From positions 248,001-312,000 of the forward strand of contig NZ_JASNWF010000008.1 in the NCBI RefSeq assembly GCF_030283205.1: 64,000 bases of DNA, read 5' to 3'. The position numbers were made by a program, and so were the translations under genes. Positions within the stretch are counted from its first letter, which is position 1; the number at the start of each line of letters is the position of its first letter. Source of the DNA: Actinomadura opuntiae. GTDB taxonomy: Bacteria > Actinomycetota > Actinomycetes > Streptosporangiales > Streptosporangiaceae. Below, in pieces: positions 51,789 to 61,487 of this stretch. The notes under the pieces were generated by a model. It was not told the DNA's origin. It saw nothing but the letters and a program-made list of their open reading frames with translations, and searched no databases.

Positions 51789-52913
51789 CTAGTCGGTGCG
51801 TTTCCAGGCGTCGGCGAGCAGTTCGTAGGAGCGGACGCGGTCGGCGTGGTCATGCGTGATCGTGGTGATGAGCAGTTCGTCGGCGCCGGTGACGCGTTGA
51901 AGGGTCCGCAGACGTTCGACGACGGTTTCGGGTGAGCCGGTGAACTGCGTGTCGACGCGGTCGGCGACCAGTTCCCGGTCTTCGGGACGCCATTGGTGGG
52001 CGGCGGCCTGCGCGGGCGTCGGGAACGGGATCGCCGCGAGACGGGACCGGATGCTGTGCACCCACAGCGCGTACGGCGACGCCAACTCCTCCGCCTCGTC
52101 GTCGGTGGGCGCCGTCACGACGTCCGCCGACACGACGACGTACGGTTCGTCCAGCACGTCCGACGGTTTGAACGCCTCCCTGTACGCCTCGACGGCCTCC
52201 AGCACGTTCGACGGGCTGACGTGGTAGTTCGCGGCGAACGGCAGCCCGCGCTCGCCCGCGACCTGAGCGCTCTGCCCGCCGCTGCTGCCGAGGATCCACA
52301 GCTCCAGCGCGGCGCCCTCACCGGGATTGGCGTGCGCTTCGTGCTCGCCCTTGGCGTAGGTGCCGCCGATGAGCGCGGCTATGTCGTCGACGATGCCGGC
52401 GAAGTCGGGCGTCTCGGCGCCGGGCTGCTGGAGCAGGGCGCCGTGCAGGTCGAACACCGGGGACTTCGCGAGCCTGGTGAAGTCGAACGGCTCGGGGATG
52501 AGCAGGCCGTCCACCACCTCGGCCTTCCGGCGCTCGCGAGGCTGCGGGGCGGCCGCGCTGCGGGCGGCCTCGGCGCGCCGCTGCCCGGAGCGGCCGAGTC
52601 CGAGGTCGATCCGGCCGGGGTGCAGCGCGTCGATGGTACCGAACTGCTCCACGATCGACAGCGGCGTCCAATGGCCGGTCTGCACGGCGCCGGAGCCGAC
52701 GCGGATGTGGGACGTGGCCGCGGCGACCGCCTCGATCAGCACCTGCGGCGCCGAACTGGCGACGCCGGGGGCCAGGTGGTGCTCGGCCAGCCAGTACCGG
52801 TGGTAGCCGGCGGCCTCCACCCGCCGGGCCAGGTCGAGGGTGTTGCGCAGGGCGTCGCGCGCGGTGCCGCCCTCGGGGACCGGCGCGAGGTCGAGGACGG
52901 ACAGCCGTGTCAC
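51789..52913 (-). CDS. LLM class flavin-dependent oxidoreductase, MsnO8-like
   Basis: 374 aa luciferase-like TIM barrel: LSVLDLAPVPEGGTA, YHRYWLAEHH near residue 40, RIDLGLGRS and the C-terminal TGSPETVVERLRTL. It would use FMNH2 and O2, or F420. GTG 52913 is chosen for the GGGAGG five bases upstream; an in-frame ATG at 52931 overlapping the upstream stop (ATGA) is the alternative. It is the last gene of the monooxygenase/ABC operon. Confidence 0.88.
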   Translation of the reverse strand: MTRLSVLDLAPVPEGGTARDALRNTLDLARRVEAAGYHRYWLAEHHLAPGVASSAPQVLIEAVAAATSHIRVGSGAVQTGHWTPLSIVEQFGTIDALHPGRIDLGLGRSGQRRAEAARSAAAPQPRERRKAEVVDGLLIPEPFDFTRLAKSPVFDLHGALLQQPGAETPDFAGIVDDIAALIGGTYAKGEHEAHANPGEGAALELWILGSSGGQSAQVAGERGLPFAANYHVSPSNVLEAVEAYREAFKPSDVLDEPYVVVSADVVTAPTDDEAEELASPYALWVHSIRSRLAAIPFPTPAQAAAHQWRPEDRELVADRVDTQFTGSPETVVERLRTLQRVTGADELLITTITHDHADRVRSYELLADAWKRTD

Positions 52914-52927
52914 GGGCGCCTCCCGGT

Positions 52928-54124
52928 TCATTTCGCGACGTAGCGGTTGGCGGGACGGGACAGGCCGAGATGGCCGCGCAGGGTCGCGGCGTCGTAGCGG
53001 CTGCGGAACGCGCCGCGCTCCTGCAGGACGGGCACCAGCCCGCGCGTGATCCCGGTGAGGTCGGGCGGGAGGACGCCGGGACGGAGCCGGAACCCGTCCA
53101 GGCCCGCGTCGCGCCAGTCGAGCAGCAGGTCGGCCAGTTCGCCGGGGGTGCCGGCGAAGATCTCGGCGTCCGACGTCAAGGTGGCGCCGTCCAGCTCGTC
53201 CAGGCGGGCCTTGCGGGCGAACGCGGCGCCCGGCGCCTCGTCGACGAACACCACCAGATCGGCGAAGATCTTGAGGGGTTCGCCGGCCCGGCCGACGGTC
53301 CGTTCCGCCTCGCGGACCTGCGCGATGATGGTGACGGCGTCGGGCCGCGAGTGCGGGGTGATGTAGACGACGTCGGATCCGCGGGCGGCGAACTCGTACG
53401 GCCGGACGTCGTGGGCGAGCGAGGTGACGAGCGGCTGCCCCTGCGGCGGGCGCGGGGTGATCGACGGTCCGCGGACGCTGAAGTGGGGGCCCTCGAAGTC
53501 GATGTAGTGCAGCTTGTCGCGGTCCAGGAAGCGGCCGGTCGCGGCGTCGCGGATCTCCGCGTCGTCCTCCCAGCTGTCCCACAGCCGCCGCACCACCTCC
53601 ACGAAGTCGTCGGCCTCCCCGAACAGCTCGGCGCTGAACGCCTTCCCCTCCGGGGTCGCGAACCAGGGCAGGTCGAACTCGGGGAAGGCGCGGCGGCCGA
53701 AGTGGGCGGCGTCGGAGAGCCGGGCGCCGGCGACCTGCGGCCGCCAGCCCGCGCGGCCCCGGCTCGCGTAGTCCAGGGACGCGATGCCGATGGAGACGTG
53801 GAACGGCTCGGTGTACGTGGTGCTGGTGGTCGGGACGAGCCCGATCCGCGACGTCGCCGGTGCGAGCCGCGCGGCCAGCAGGACGGCGTCGAGGCGGCCC
53901 CTGACCTGGTCAGTGCGGTCGTCGGGCGCGGTGGGGGTGGACGACTGGAGCCCGAGGGAGTCCTCGATGGTGAGGAAGTCGAGCAGCCCCCGCTCGGCCT
54001 CGGCGGCCAGGTCCGTCCAGTAGCGGGCGGTGAACAGGTCTTCGGGACGGGCGGCGGGGTCGCGCCAGGCGGCCGGGTGCCAGCCGGCGTCCTGAAGTGC
54101 GACGGACAGGTGCAGGCCGGTCAT
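52928..54124 (-). CDS. NtaA/SnaA/DszA-type FMN-dependent monooxygenase
   Basis: 398 aa luciferase-family monooxygenase with LTIEDSLGLQ, LVPTTSTTYTEPFH, RRLWDSWEDDAEIRD and YIDFEGPHFSVRGP. These enzymes oxidise organosulfur or chelating compounds with FMNH2 from a separate reductase. GGGAGG precedes the ATG, which overlaps the upstream stop. Closely related in type to the next gene upstream; the two may oxidise successive intermediates. Confidence 0.9.
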   Translation of the reverse strand: MTGLHLSVALQDAGWHPAAWRDPAARPEDLFTARYWTDLAAEAERGLLDFLTIEDSLGLQSSTPTAPDDRTDQVRGRLDAVLLAARLAPATSRIGLVPTTSTTYTEPFHVSIGIASLDYASRGRAGWRPQVAGARLSDAAHFGRRAFPEFDLPWFATPEGKAFSAELFGEADDFVEVVRRLWDSWEDDAEIRDAATGRFLDRDKLHYIDFEGPHFSVRGPSITPRPPQGQPLVTSLAHDVRPYEFAARGSDVVYITPHSRPDAVTIIAQVREAERTVGRAGEPLKIFADLVVFVDEAPGAAFARKARLDELDGATLTSDAEIFAGTPGELADLLLDWRDAGLDGFRLRPGVLPPDLTGITRGLVPVLQERGAFRSRYDAATLRGHLGLSRPANRYVAK

Positions 54125-55485
54125 GACGCCTCCCTTTCTGATCGGCGCGAGTGCGCGCGCGGGACCCGGAGACCGAGGTGGTCGCGCAGCGTGGGCCCGG
54201 TGTAGTCGGTGCGGAACACGCCCTTCTCCTGCAGCAGCGGGACGACGTGCTCGACCAGGTCGTCGAGGCCGCCCGGGGTCAGGTGCGGGACGAAGACGAA
54301 GCCGTCTGCGGCGTCGGTCTGCACGAACTCGTCGATCTGGTCGGCGACCGAACGCGGGGTGCCGACGAACGTCTGCCGTCCGGTGGCCTCGATGACCAGG
54401 TCGCGGATGCTGAGGCCGCGTTCGGCGGCCAGCGCCCGCCATTTGCGGACGGTCTCGCCGCGGTCGCCGCGGAACTGCGCGCGGCCCTTGGAGACGCCCT
54501 CGTCGAGGTCGGGTTCGATGTCGGGGAGCGGCCCGTCGGGGTCGTAGGCCGACAGGTCCCGTCCCCAGTAGCCCTCCAGGAACGCGATGGCGTTCTGCGG
54601 CGAGACCTGCGCGCGGCGGATCCCGGCGGCGCGCTCGGCCGCGTCCTGCTCGGTGTCGCCCAGCACGTAGGTGACGGCCGGCATGATCTTCAGGTCGTCC
54701 GGCTGCCGCCCGTACCTGGCGAGGCGGCTCTTGACGTCCTTGTAGAAGGCCCGGCCGTCCTCCAGCGTGCCGTGGCGGCTGAAGATGACGTCGGCGTCCG
54801 CGGCGGCGAACTCGCGCCCCTCGAACGAGTCGCCCGCCTGGATGATCACGGGGTGGCCCTGCGGCGGGCGCGGCACGTTGAACCGGCCGGCGATGTCGAA
54901 CTGCGCGCCGCGGTGCGCGAACGCGCCGGCGCCGGGCCGCGCGAACTCCCCGGCCGCCGGGTCGGCCACCAGGTCGCCGTCCCCCCAGGAGTCCCAGAGC
55001 TCGCGGGCGGTGTGCAGGAACTCGGCGGCGCGGGCGTAGCGGTCGGCCTCCTCCAGGAATCCGCCGCGCCGGAAGTTCTCGCCGGTGAACGCGTCCCAGC
55101 TGGTCACGACGTTCCAGGCGGCGCGGCCTCCGCTGAGGTGGTCGACGGTGGCGAGGCGGCGGGCCACCTCGTAGGGCTCGTTGAAGGTGGAGTTCACCGT
55201 CGCGGCGAGGCCGAGGCGGGTGGTGACGGCCGCCAGCGCGGACAGCACGGTCAGCGACTCGGGACGTCCGGCCACGTCCAGATCGTGGATGCGTCCTTTC
55301 ATCTCCCGCAGCCGCAGCCCTTCGGCGAGGAAGAAGAAGTCGAACTTGCCGCGTTCCGCGGTCTCGGCCAGGTGGACGAACGAACCGAAGTCGATCTGGC
55401 TGGCCGACCGGGGGTCCGTCCACACCGTGGTGTTGTTGACGCCGGGAAAATGCGCCGCCAGATGGATCTGTTTCGCGGGCATCAT
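54121..55485 (-). CDS. NtaA/SnaA/DszA-type FMN-dependent monooxygenase
   Basis: 454 aa. The opening LAAHFPGVNNTTVWTDP and FGSFVHLAETAERGKFDFFFLAEG, the GRAAWNVVTSWD stretch, and NVPRPPQGHPVIIQAG are the classic NtaA/DszA motifs. It needs reduced flavin, which the co-translated FMN reductase (55482-56009) can supply. Tandem ATGs occur at 55485 and 55482; the first overlaps the upstream stop and has AGGAG 4 bases upstream. Confidence 0.92.
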   Translation of the reverse strand: MMPAKQIHLAAHFPGVNNTTVWTDPRSASQIDFGSFVHLAETAERGKFDFFFLAEGLRLREMKGRIHDLDVAGRPESLTVLSALAAVTTRLGLAATVNSTFNEPYEVARRLATVDHLSGGRAAWNVVTSWDAFTGENFRRGGFLEEADRYARAAEFLHTARELWDSWGDGDLVADPAAGEFARPGAGAFAHRGAQFDIAGRFNVPRPPQGHPVIIQAGDSFEGREFAAADADVIFSRHGTLEDGRAFYKDVKSRLARYGRQPDDLKIMPAVTYVLGDTEQDAAERAAGIRRAQVSPQNAIAFLEGYWGRDLSAYDPDGPLPDIEPDLDEGVSKGRAQFRGDRGETVRKWRALAAERGLSIRDLVIEATGRQTFVGTPRSVADQIDEFVQTDAADGFVFVPHLTPGGLDDLVEHVVPLLQEKGVFRTDYTGPTLRDHLGLRVPRAHSRRSEREAS

Positions 55486-56009
55486 GCGACTCCTGCTGCC
55501 TTGCGCGCGAGCGCGGCGGACACCTGCGGGGCGACCAGATCGGCCCATGCGCCGAGCACGTCGGCGGCGTCGGGCACCTGTGATTCCAGGAATGGCAGGC
55601 CGGGCGTCGGGACGGTCGCGCCCAGCTCCACCAGGAGCGGACGCAGATGCACCTCGACCCCCAGCGAGTGCTTGGCGTCGCCCATGACCAGCAGCGGCAG
55701 CGCCACCGTCGACGCGAGCGCACCGCCCGGAAACCTGTCGAGGAACACCTTCAAAAGCCCGGTGTAAGTCGCTTTGTAGGTGGGGCTCGCGACCACCAGA
55801 ACGTCGGCGGCGACAACCTGCTCCAAGGCTTTTCCGACCTCGGGCGGCGGCGCGGAATCGAGTAGCCCGGGCGCGAGAAGGGACAGGTCGACGACGTCGG
55901 CCGCGCCGGTATCACCGACCCTTTCGGACACCGCCGCCGCAGCCTCTCGCGCGATCTGGAGCGTCCGGGATTGCGGTCGTGGATTTCCCACCAGGACGAG
56001 GAATGCCAT
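55482..56009 (-). CDS. NAD(P)H-dependent FMN reductase
   Basis: 175 aa flavodoxin-like reductase: LVGNPRPQSRT for FMN phosphate binding, VVASPTYKATYTGLLKVFLD, and GDAKHSLGVEVHLRPLL, as in SsuE/MsuE proteins. It supplies reduced flavin to the luciferase-type monooxygenases on both sides. Overlaps the next gene (ATGA) and is 18 bases from the previous one. Confidence 0.9.
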   Translation of the reverse strand: MAFLVLVGNPRPQSRTLQIAREAAAAVSERVGDTGAADVVDLSLLAPGLLDSAPPPEVGKALEQVVAADVLVVASPTYKATYTGLLKVFLDRFPGGALASTVALPLLVMGDAKHSLGVEVHLRPLLVELGATVPTPGLPFLESQVPDAADVLGAWADLVAPQVSAALARKAAGVA

Positions 56010-56027
56010 GCTTCACCAATCGTTCTG

Positions 56028-57068
56028 TCAGGCCGGGATCCCCGCCGACCCCACGCCGGACGTCGCGGGACGCCAGCCGAGGCGGGGCGCGATCAGGGTG
56101 CGGGCGTCGTAGAGGATCTGCTCGTAGTCGTGCTCGTCGAATTCGTAGGGCAGTTCGAGGCGCAGCTCGGAGACGGCGGAGACGGCGGCGTCGGCCTGCA
56201 GCCGCTCGACGATCTCCTCGGACGTGCCGACGAGATCGGGCGCGAACAGGATCCGCCGCTCCCCCATCGGCTTGAGGGTGCGCTCGTGCCGGCTCGCCGC
56301 GTAGCGCCGGTAGCGCTCGCGGGTCGCGGCGTCCGCGCCGTCCAGCGGGACGATCACCCGGCCGAGCGCGATCCGGCCCGGACGCCCCGGCGGCAGCAGC
56401 CGGCGGTACTCGGCGATCAGCGCGAGCTGCGCCGCGACGAAGTCGTCGGTGCCCTCGCCCTGGACGATGTTGCCGGCCAGCAGGTTCAGCCCCTGCTCGG
56501 CGGCCCAGCGGACCGACCGCAGGCTGCCGCCGCCGTACCAGACCCGGTCGGTCAGGCCGGGGCTGTGCGGCTGGAGCCGGGGCCGCTGCACGTTGCCGGG
56601 CGAGTGGATCACCGTGTCCGGGCCGCCGAGGTACTCGCCGCGCAGGTGCCGGACCAGCCGGGCGATCCGGCCGTAGGCGAGGTCGTAGCCGCGCCAGTCG
56701 CCGTCGTGGACCAGGTCGCCGAGCAGCTCGGCGTGCGGCATGCCGGTGCTGAACCCGGCCTGGAGCCGCCCGCCGGACAGCACGTCGACGGTGGTGAGGT
56801 CCTCGGCGAGCCGGAACGGGTTCTCGTACCCGATGGGAATCACCGCGGTGCCGAGCTCCACGTGGTCGGTGCGCTGGCTCGCGGCGCCGAGGAACACCGC
56901 CGCCGACGAGACGCCGTGCTCCAGATGCCGCTGCCGGATCCAGGCGCCGTCGAACCCCTCGGCCTCGCCGAACTCGAACAGCCGCAGCGTCGCCTCAAGA
57001 CCGGCGCGCGGGTCGTCGTCGGGGTAGTTGCCGGGGGTGAGGAAGGACAGGGAACGGATCGCGCTCAT
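56028..57068 (-). CDS. LLM class flavin-dependent oxidoreductase
   Basis: 346 aa bacterial luciferase-type barrel: SFLTPGNYPDDDP, DGAWIRQRHLE, GTAVIPIGYENPFRLAEDLTTVDVLSGGRL, and LFAPDLVGTSEEIVERLQAD. Probable FMN- or F420-dependent oxygenase or reductase. Three bases separate it from the DUF1684 stop. Specific substrate not inferable. Confidence 0.88.
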   Translation of the reverse strand: MSAIRSLSFLTPGNYPDDDPRAGLEATLRLFEFGEAEGFDGAWIRQRHLEHGVSSAAVFLGAASQRTDHVELGTAVIPIGYENPFRLAEDLTTVDVLSGGRLQAGFSTGMPHAELLGDLVHDGDWRGYDLAYGRIARLVRHLRGEYLGGPDTVIHSPGNVQRPRLQPHSPGLTDRVWYGGGSLRSVRWAAEQGLNLLAGNIVQGEGTDDFVAAQLALIAEYRRLLPPGRPGRIALGRVIVPLDGADAATRERYRRYAASRHERTLKPMGERRILFAPDLVGTSEEIVERLQADAAVSAVSELRLELPYEFDEHDYEQILYDARTLIAPRLGWRPATSGVGSAGIPA

Positions 57069-57071
57069 CGG

Positions 57072-57893
57072 TCAGCCGCGCTCGTAGGGGGTCTTCTCGC
57101 CCGCCTCGACCGCGACGGGCAGCCGGTTCTCGGCGGGCGGAAGCGGGCAGGTGGCGAACTCGGTGTAGGCGCAGGGCAGGTTGTGGGCGCGGTTGAAGTC
57201 GAGGGTCACCGTGCCGTCGGCGGCGGGCGCCTGGACGAACAGCGCGCGGTTGGCGGCGTAGGTGGTGACGCCGGACGTCTGGTCGGTGAACAGCACGAGC
57301 AGGTCGCCGGGCTCCTTGCCGTTGAACGCGGTGAGGGCGAGGGGCCGGCCGTCCAGCTCGAACTCGATCCTGCCGGGGGCGTCGTAGACGTGCTGGAGCC
57401 CCTCGACGGCGGCGCCGACGGTGGTCGGGCGCGGCTCGTCGAACGGGACGTAGCGGCCGGTGACCGACCAGCGCGGGTCGGGCGCGTAGGCGGGGGTGCC
57501 GCGGAAGGAGGTGCGCAGCGGGTGGCCGGGGTGGCGCGGCCGGACGATGTCGTGCCCGCCGCGCTTGGCGACCTCGATCGCCGCGTCGCCCCACAGGGCG
57601 GTGACGCCGGTGCGCTCGGGCAGCACGCCGAACCGGTGCTCGCCGCGCACCGGCTCCCCGTCCACCAGGAGTTCCTCGCCGTCGCCGAGGACGACGATCA
57701 CGCCCTCGGCCCCCGTCCACCACAGGCCCGGCGCGCCGGGGAACCGGCGCGGTTCCCCGTCGAGGAAGTGCAGGCCGGTGATCGCGAGAAAGCCGTGCGG
57801 GTCGGCCAGGTGCGCCTCGTGCGCGGCGTGCCAGGCGCGCCATTCCTCGGCGAAACGGTCGGTCACCGTGCTCGTGGTGGTCTGTGCGGTCAT
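57072..57893 (-). CDS. DUF1684 domain protein
   Basis: 273 aa. FAEEWRAWHAAHEAHLADPHGFLAITGLHFLDGEP at the N-terminus, and near the C-terminus DFNRAHNLPCAYTEFATCPLPPAENRLPVAVEAGEK, the conserved signature of DUF1684. The function is unknown to me; it often accompanies luciferase-type oxidoreductase operons. No signal peptide. Its ATG overlaps the ABC ATPase stop. Confidence 0.88.
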   Translation of the reverse strand: MTAQTTTSTVTDRFAEEWRAWHAAHEAHLADPHGFLAITGLHFLDGEPRRFPGAPGLWWTGAEGVIVVLGDGEELLVDGEPVRGEHRFGVLPERTGVTALWGDAAIEVAKRGGHDIVRPRHPGHPLRTSFRGTPAYAPDPRWSVTGRYVPFDEPRPTTVGAAVEGLQHVYDAPGRIEFELDGRPLALTAFNGKEPGDLLVLFTDQTSGVTTYAANRALFVQAPAADGTVTLDFNRAHNLPCAYTEFATCPLPPAENRLPVAVEAGEKTPYERG

Positions 57894-59566
57894 GTCCGCT
57901 CCTTCGTGAGCAGCGTCGTGGCTGGGTCGTCGGTGTGCGCGGTCCCGCCGGGGATGGCGGCGAGCAGTTCGCGGGTGTAGTCGTGGGCGGGCTCGCCGAA
58001 GATGGCGCCGGTCGCGCCGGTCTCGACGACGCGTCCGGCCTTCATGACCGCGACGCGGTGCGCGATCTGCCGGACGACGGCGAGGTCGTGGGAGATGAAC
58101 AGGTACGCGACCCCGGTGCCGTCCTGCAGCTCGGCGAGCAGGTCCAGCACCTGCGCCTGGACCGACACGTCCAGGGCCGAGACGGGCTCGTCGCACACCA
58201 CGAGGTCGGGTTCGAGCGCCAGCGCGCGGGCGATCGCGACCCGCTGCCGCTGCCCGCCCGACATCTCCGCGGGCCGGCGCTCCAGCGTCGAGGCCGGGAG
58301 CGCGACCCGGTCGAGCAGTTCGCGGGCGCGGGCCGTGCGGGACGCCCGGTCCCCGACCCGGAACGCCCGCAGCGGCTCGGTGATCACCTCGCCGATGGAG
58401 AAGCGCGGGTCGAGGGAGGCGTAGGGGTTCTGGTAGACGAGCTGGGCGCGGCGCCGCAGCCGCCGCAGCGCCGCTCCGCCCGCGGCGGTGACGTCCTCGC
58501 CGTCGAAGACGATCCGTCCGGCGGTCGGCTCGACGAGCCGCAGGATCATCCGGGCCGTGGTCGACTTGCCCGATCCGGACTCGCCGACCAGGGCGAGCGT
58601 CCGGCCGCGGTGCAGGGTCAGGCTCACGTCGTCCACGGCGCGGACGGTCCGGCCCCGCGGCAGCGGGAACTCCTTGACCAGGTGCTCGGCGGTGACGAGC
58701 ACCGCGTCCTCGGTGCCGTGGGACCGTTCCGGCGGCGCGTCGGCGGGACGGGGGCGCGACCGGACGGCGGTCAGGCTGGGCGCGTTCCGCAGCAGGCGGC
58801 GCGTGTAGTCATCCTGCGGGTCGTCGAGGATCCGCCGGACCGGCCCGGCCTCGACGACGCGGCCGCGCGACATCACCACGATGCGCCGGGCGCGGTCGGC
58901 CGCGACGCCGAGATCGTGGGTCACGAGCAGTACCGCACTGCCGAGCTCCTCGGTGAGGTGCTGGAGGTGGTCGAGGATGCGGCGCTGGACGGTGACGTCG
59001 AGGGCGCTGGTCGGTTCGTCCGCGACGATCAGCTCGGGTTCGGCGGCGATCGCGATCGCGATGAGGGCGCGCTGCCGCATCCCGCCGGACAGCTCGTGCG
59101 GGTACTGCCGCGCCCTGACCCCCGGCTCGGGCATCCCGGCGCGGTCCAGCACCTCGACCGCGGCGGCGGGCGCCGAGCGGCGGGTGGCCAGGCCGTGCAG
59201 CCGCAGCACCTCCGCGACCTGCTCGCCGATCCGCTTCACCGGGTTCAGCGAGACGCCGGGGTCCTGCGGGACCAGGCCGATCCGGGCGCCGCGGACGGTG
59301 CGCAGCTCCCGCTCGGACAGGGCCGCCAGGTCGCGGCCGCCGAACTCGATGCGCCCGGCGTCGAGCGAGGCGTTGTCGGCGAGCAGCCGGGTGACGGCGT
59401 GCGCGGTGGTGCTCTTGCCGGATCCCGACTCCCCCACCAGCGCGACGATCTCGCCGGGCCGCACGTCCAGGCTCACCTCGCGGGCCGCCTCCACCCGCCC
59501 GCTGCGGGTCCGGTAGGAGACCGACAGGCCGGTGACCTCGAGGACCGGGGCGTCCTGGCCGCTCAT
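57890..59566 (-). CDS. ABC transporter ATP-binding protein, two fused ATPase domains (dipeptide/nickel type)
   Basis: 558 aa with two complete nucleotide-binding domains, like DppD joined to DppF. Each has Walker A (ALVGESGSGKSTT near residues 41 and 320), an ABC signature (LSGGMRQRALIA; MSGGQRQRVAIA), Walker B (LIVADEPTSALD; LVVCDEPVSALD) and the switch His. It powers the permeases encoded just upstream. The ATG overlaps the permease stop. Confidence 0.95.
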   Translation of the reverse strand: MSGQDAPVLEVTGLSVSYRTRSGRVEAAREVSLDVRPGEIVALVGESGSGKSTTAHAVTRLLADNASLDAGRIEFGGRDLAALSERELRTVRGARIGLVPQDPGVSLNPVKRIGEQVAEVLRLHGLATRRSAPAAAVEVLDRAGMPEPGVRARQYPHELSGGMRQRALIAIAIAAEPELIVADEPTSALDVTVQRRILDHLQHLTEELGSAVLLVTHDLGVAADRARRIVVMSRGRVVEAGPVRRILDDPQDDYTRRLLRNAPSLTAVRSRPRPADAPPERSHGTEDAVLVTAEHLVKEFPLPRGRTVRAVDDVSLTLHRGRTLALVGESGSGKSTTARMILRLVEPTAGRIVFDGEDVTAAGGAALRRLRRRAQLVYQNPYASLDPRFSIGEVITEPLRAFRVGDRASRTARARELLDRVALPASTLERRPAEMSGGQRQRVAIARALALEPDLVVCDEPVSALDVSVQAQVLDLLAELQDGTGVAYLFISHDLAVVRQIAHRVAVMKAGRVVETGATGAIFGEPAHDYTRELLAAIPGGTAHTDDPATTLLTKERT

Positions 59567-60495
59567 CGCCGCCTCGCCCACTCGCCGTCGAGCGCCCGCG
59601 CGATCCGGTTCGTCGCGAGCACGGTCGCGGCGATCGTCAGCCCCGGCAGCGCGGTCATCCACCACGCGTTCGCGAGGTAGTTGCGGCCGTCGGAGATCAG
59701 CGTCCCCCACTCCGGTGCCGGGGGCGCGGCGCCGTACCCGAGGAAGCTCAGCGACGACACCGCGAGCACGGCCGTGCCGAAGTCGAGGGTGGCCAGCACC
59801 AGCACCGGGCCGATCGCGTTCGGCAGGACGTGCCGTCCCAGCACGCCGTACCAGCGCGTCCCGCAGGAGCGGGCCGCCTCCACGTAGACGGCCTGCCGGA
59901 CCCGCAGCACCTCCGACCGCATGACCCGCGCGAACGTCGCGACGCTGGCGACCCCGACCGCCACGGCGACCTTCACCGTGCCGTACCCGAGGGCGGTGAC
60001 CAGGGCGAGCGACAGGAACAGCGCGGGAATGGACAGCAGCACGTCGACGAACCGCATCAGCACGTCATCGATCCAGCGGCCGGCGAACCCGGCGAGCAGG
60101 CCGAGCAGGCCGCCGACGGCGAACGACACCGCGACGGCGATCAGCGTGGCCTTCAGCGACAGCGCCGCGCCGTGCACCACGCGGGAGTACAGGTCCCGGC
60201 CGAGTTCGTCGGTGCCGAACCAGTGCGCTCCGCTCGGCGCGCGGAAGCTCTGCGCGGGAATCCCCGTCAGCGGGTCGCGGGAGGTGAACAGGGCGGGCCA
60301 GAACGACGCCAGGACCACCGCCGCGATCACGAGGACGGACAGCACGAGGCCGGGACGACGCAGAAGGAACCGTGCGACCTGGGCGGCGCCGGCGCGGCTG
60401 CGGACGGCCGGTCCGGGTACGTCCGGCGCGTCCGGAGCCACCGGGACGCCGAGGACCGCCTCCGCCGCGATGTCGTTGTCGAGGGTGCTGCTCAT
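59563..60495 (-). CDS. ABC transporter permease (DppC/OppC type)
   Basis: 310 aa integral membrane protein with about six helices and the N-terminal segment before the first TM typical of DppC. The segment HWFGTDELGRDLYSRVVHGA and the coupling-helix motif EAARSCGTRWYGVLGRHVLPNA identify the family. Overlaps both neighbours by four bases. Confidence 0.95.
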   Translation of the reverse strand: MSSTLDNDIAAEAVLGVPVAPDAPDVPGPAVRSRAGAAQVARFLLRRPGLVLSVLVIAAVVLASFWPALFTSRDPLTGIPAQSFRAPSGAHWFGTDELGRDLYSRVVHGAALSLKATLIAVAVSFAVGGLLGLLAGFAGRWIDDVLMRFVDVLLSIPALFLSLALVTALGYGTVKVAVAVGVASVATFARVMRSEVLRVRQAVYVEAARSCGTRWYGVLGRHVLPNAIGPVLVLATLDFGTAVLAVSSLSFLGYGAAPPAPEWGTLISDGRNYLANAWWMTALPGLTIAATVLATNRIARALDGEWARRR

Positions 60496-61451
60496 GCGGG
60501 ACTCCAGCGCCGGCCGGACGCGGCGGCGATCCGCGGGTCCAGCAGCGGGTAGACGAGGTCGACGATCAGGTTGACCAGGACGAAGACCAGCGAGCCGAAC
60601 ACCACGATGCCCTGCACCACCGGGATGTCCTGGGTGGTGACCGCGCCGGCGGTGACCCGCCCGAGGCCGTTGCGGGAGAAGACCGTCTCGATCACGACCG
60701 AGTTGGCGATGAGCTGCCCGACCAGGACCCCGACCACCGTCAGGGCCGGCAGCGAGGCGTTGCGCAGCGCGTGCCGCAGGTGGATCCGCGGCCGTCCGCC
60801 CCCCTTCGCCCGGGCCGTCTGTATGTACGGCTCGTCCAGCGTGGTGAGCAGGCTCTTGGCCAGGACCTGCGCGACCACCGCCCCGGTGGGGACCGCCAGG
60901 GTGACGGCGGGCAGCACGAGGCCGCGCAGCCCGCCGTTCCCGAACGCCGGCAGCAGCCGCGCCTGGAACGAGAACACCTCGACGAGCATCAGCCCGACCC
61001 AGAACGTCGGGACCGACACGCCGAGCGGCGGCAGCGACAGCAGCAGCTGCCGCAGCCAGCGCCAGGACGTGTAGGTCGCCGCCATCGCGAGCCCGCCGCC
61101 GAACAGGACGGCGAGCCCGAGCCCAGCCGCGACCAGCTGGAGCGTCTGGGGGAGCGCGTCGCCGATGACCGAGGCCACCGGCCGTCCCGTGGACACCGAG
61201 TCGCCGAAGTCGCCGCGCAGCGCCTTGCCGAGGTAGTCGAGGTACTGCAGCGGGACCGGCTTGTCGAAGCCGTACTCGCTCTTCAGCCGCTCGATCTGCG
61301 CGGGGTCGATCCCCGCCTGGTCGGCGCCCTGCCCGGCCATCGCCGAGACCGGGTCGCCGGGCAGGAGGTCGAGGACCAGGAACGACAGCGTGTACGCCGC
61401 CCACAGCACCCCCGCGGCCTGCGCCAGGCGCAGGGCCACATAACGTCGCAT
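60492..61451 (-). CDS. ABC transporter permease (DppB/OppB type)
   Basis: 319 aa with six predicted helices. The first helix (AQAAGVLWAAYTLSFLVLDLLPGDP) and the coupling motif TARAKGGGRPRIHLRHALRNASLPALTVVG are diagnostic. Partner of the DppC-type permease. It follows the binding-protein gene after 36 bases. Confidence 0.95.
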   Translation of the reverse strand: MRRYVALRLAQAAGVLWAAYTLSFLVLDLLPGDPVSAMAGQGADQAGIDPAQIERLKSEYGFDKPVPLQYLDYLGKALRGDFGDSVSTGRPVASVIGDALPQTLQLVAAGLGLAVLFGGGLAMAATYTSWRWLRQLLLSLPPLGVSVPTFWVGLMLVEVFSFQARLLPAFGNGGLRGLVLPAVTLAVPTGAVVAQVLAKSLLTTLDEPYIQTARAKGGGRPRIHLRHALRNASLPALTVVGVLVGQLIANSVVIETVFSRNGLGRVTAGAVTTQDIPVVQGIVVFGSLVFVLVNLIVDLVYPLLDPRIAAASGRRWSPA

Positions 61452-61487
61452 CGGTTCACCTCTCTCCGGAGCCCCGCCGCGGTGCCT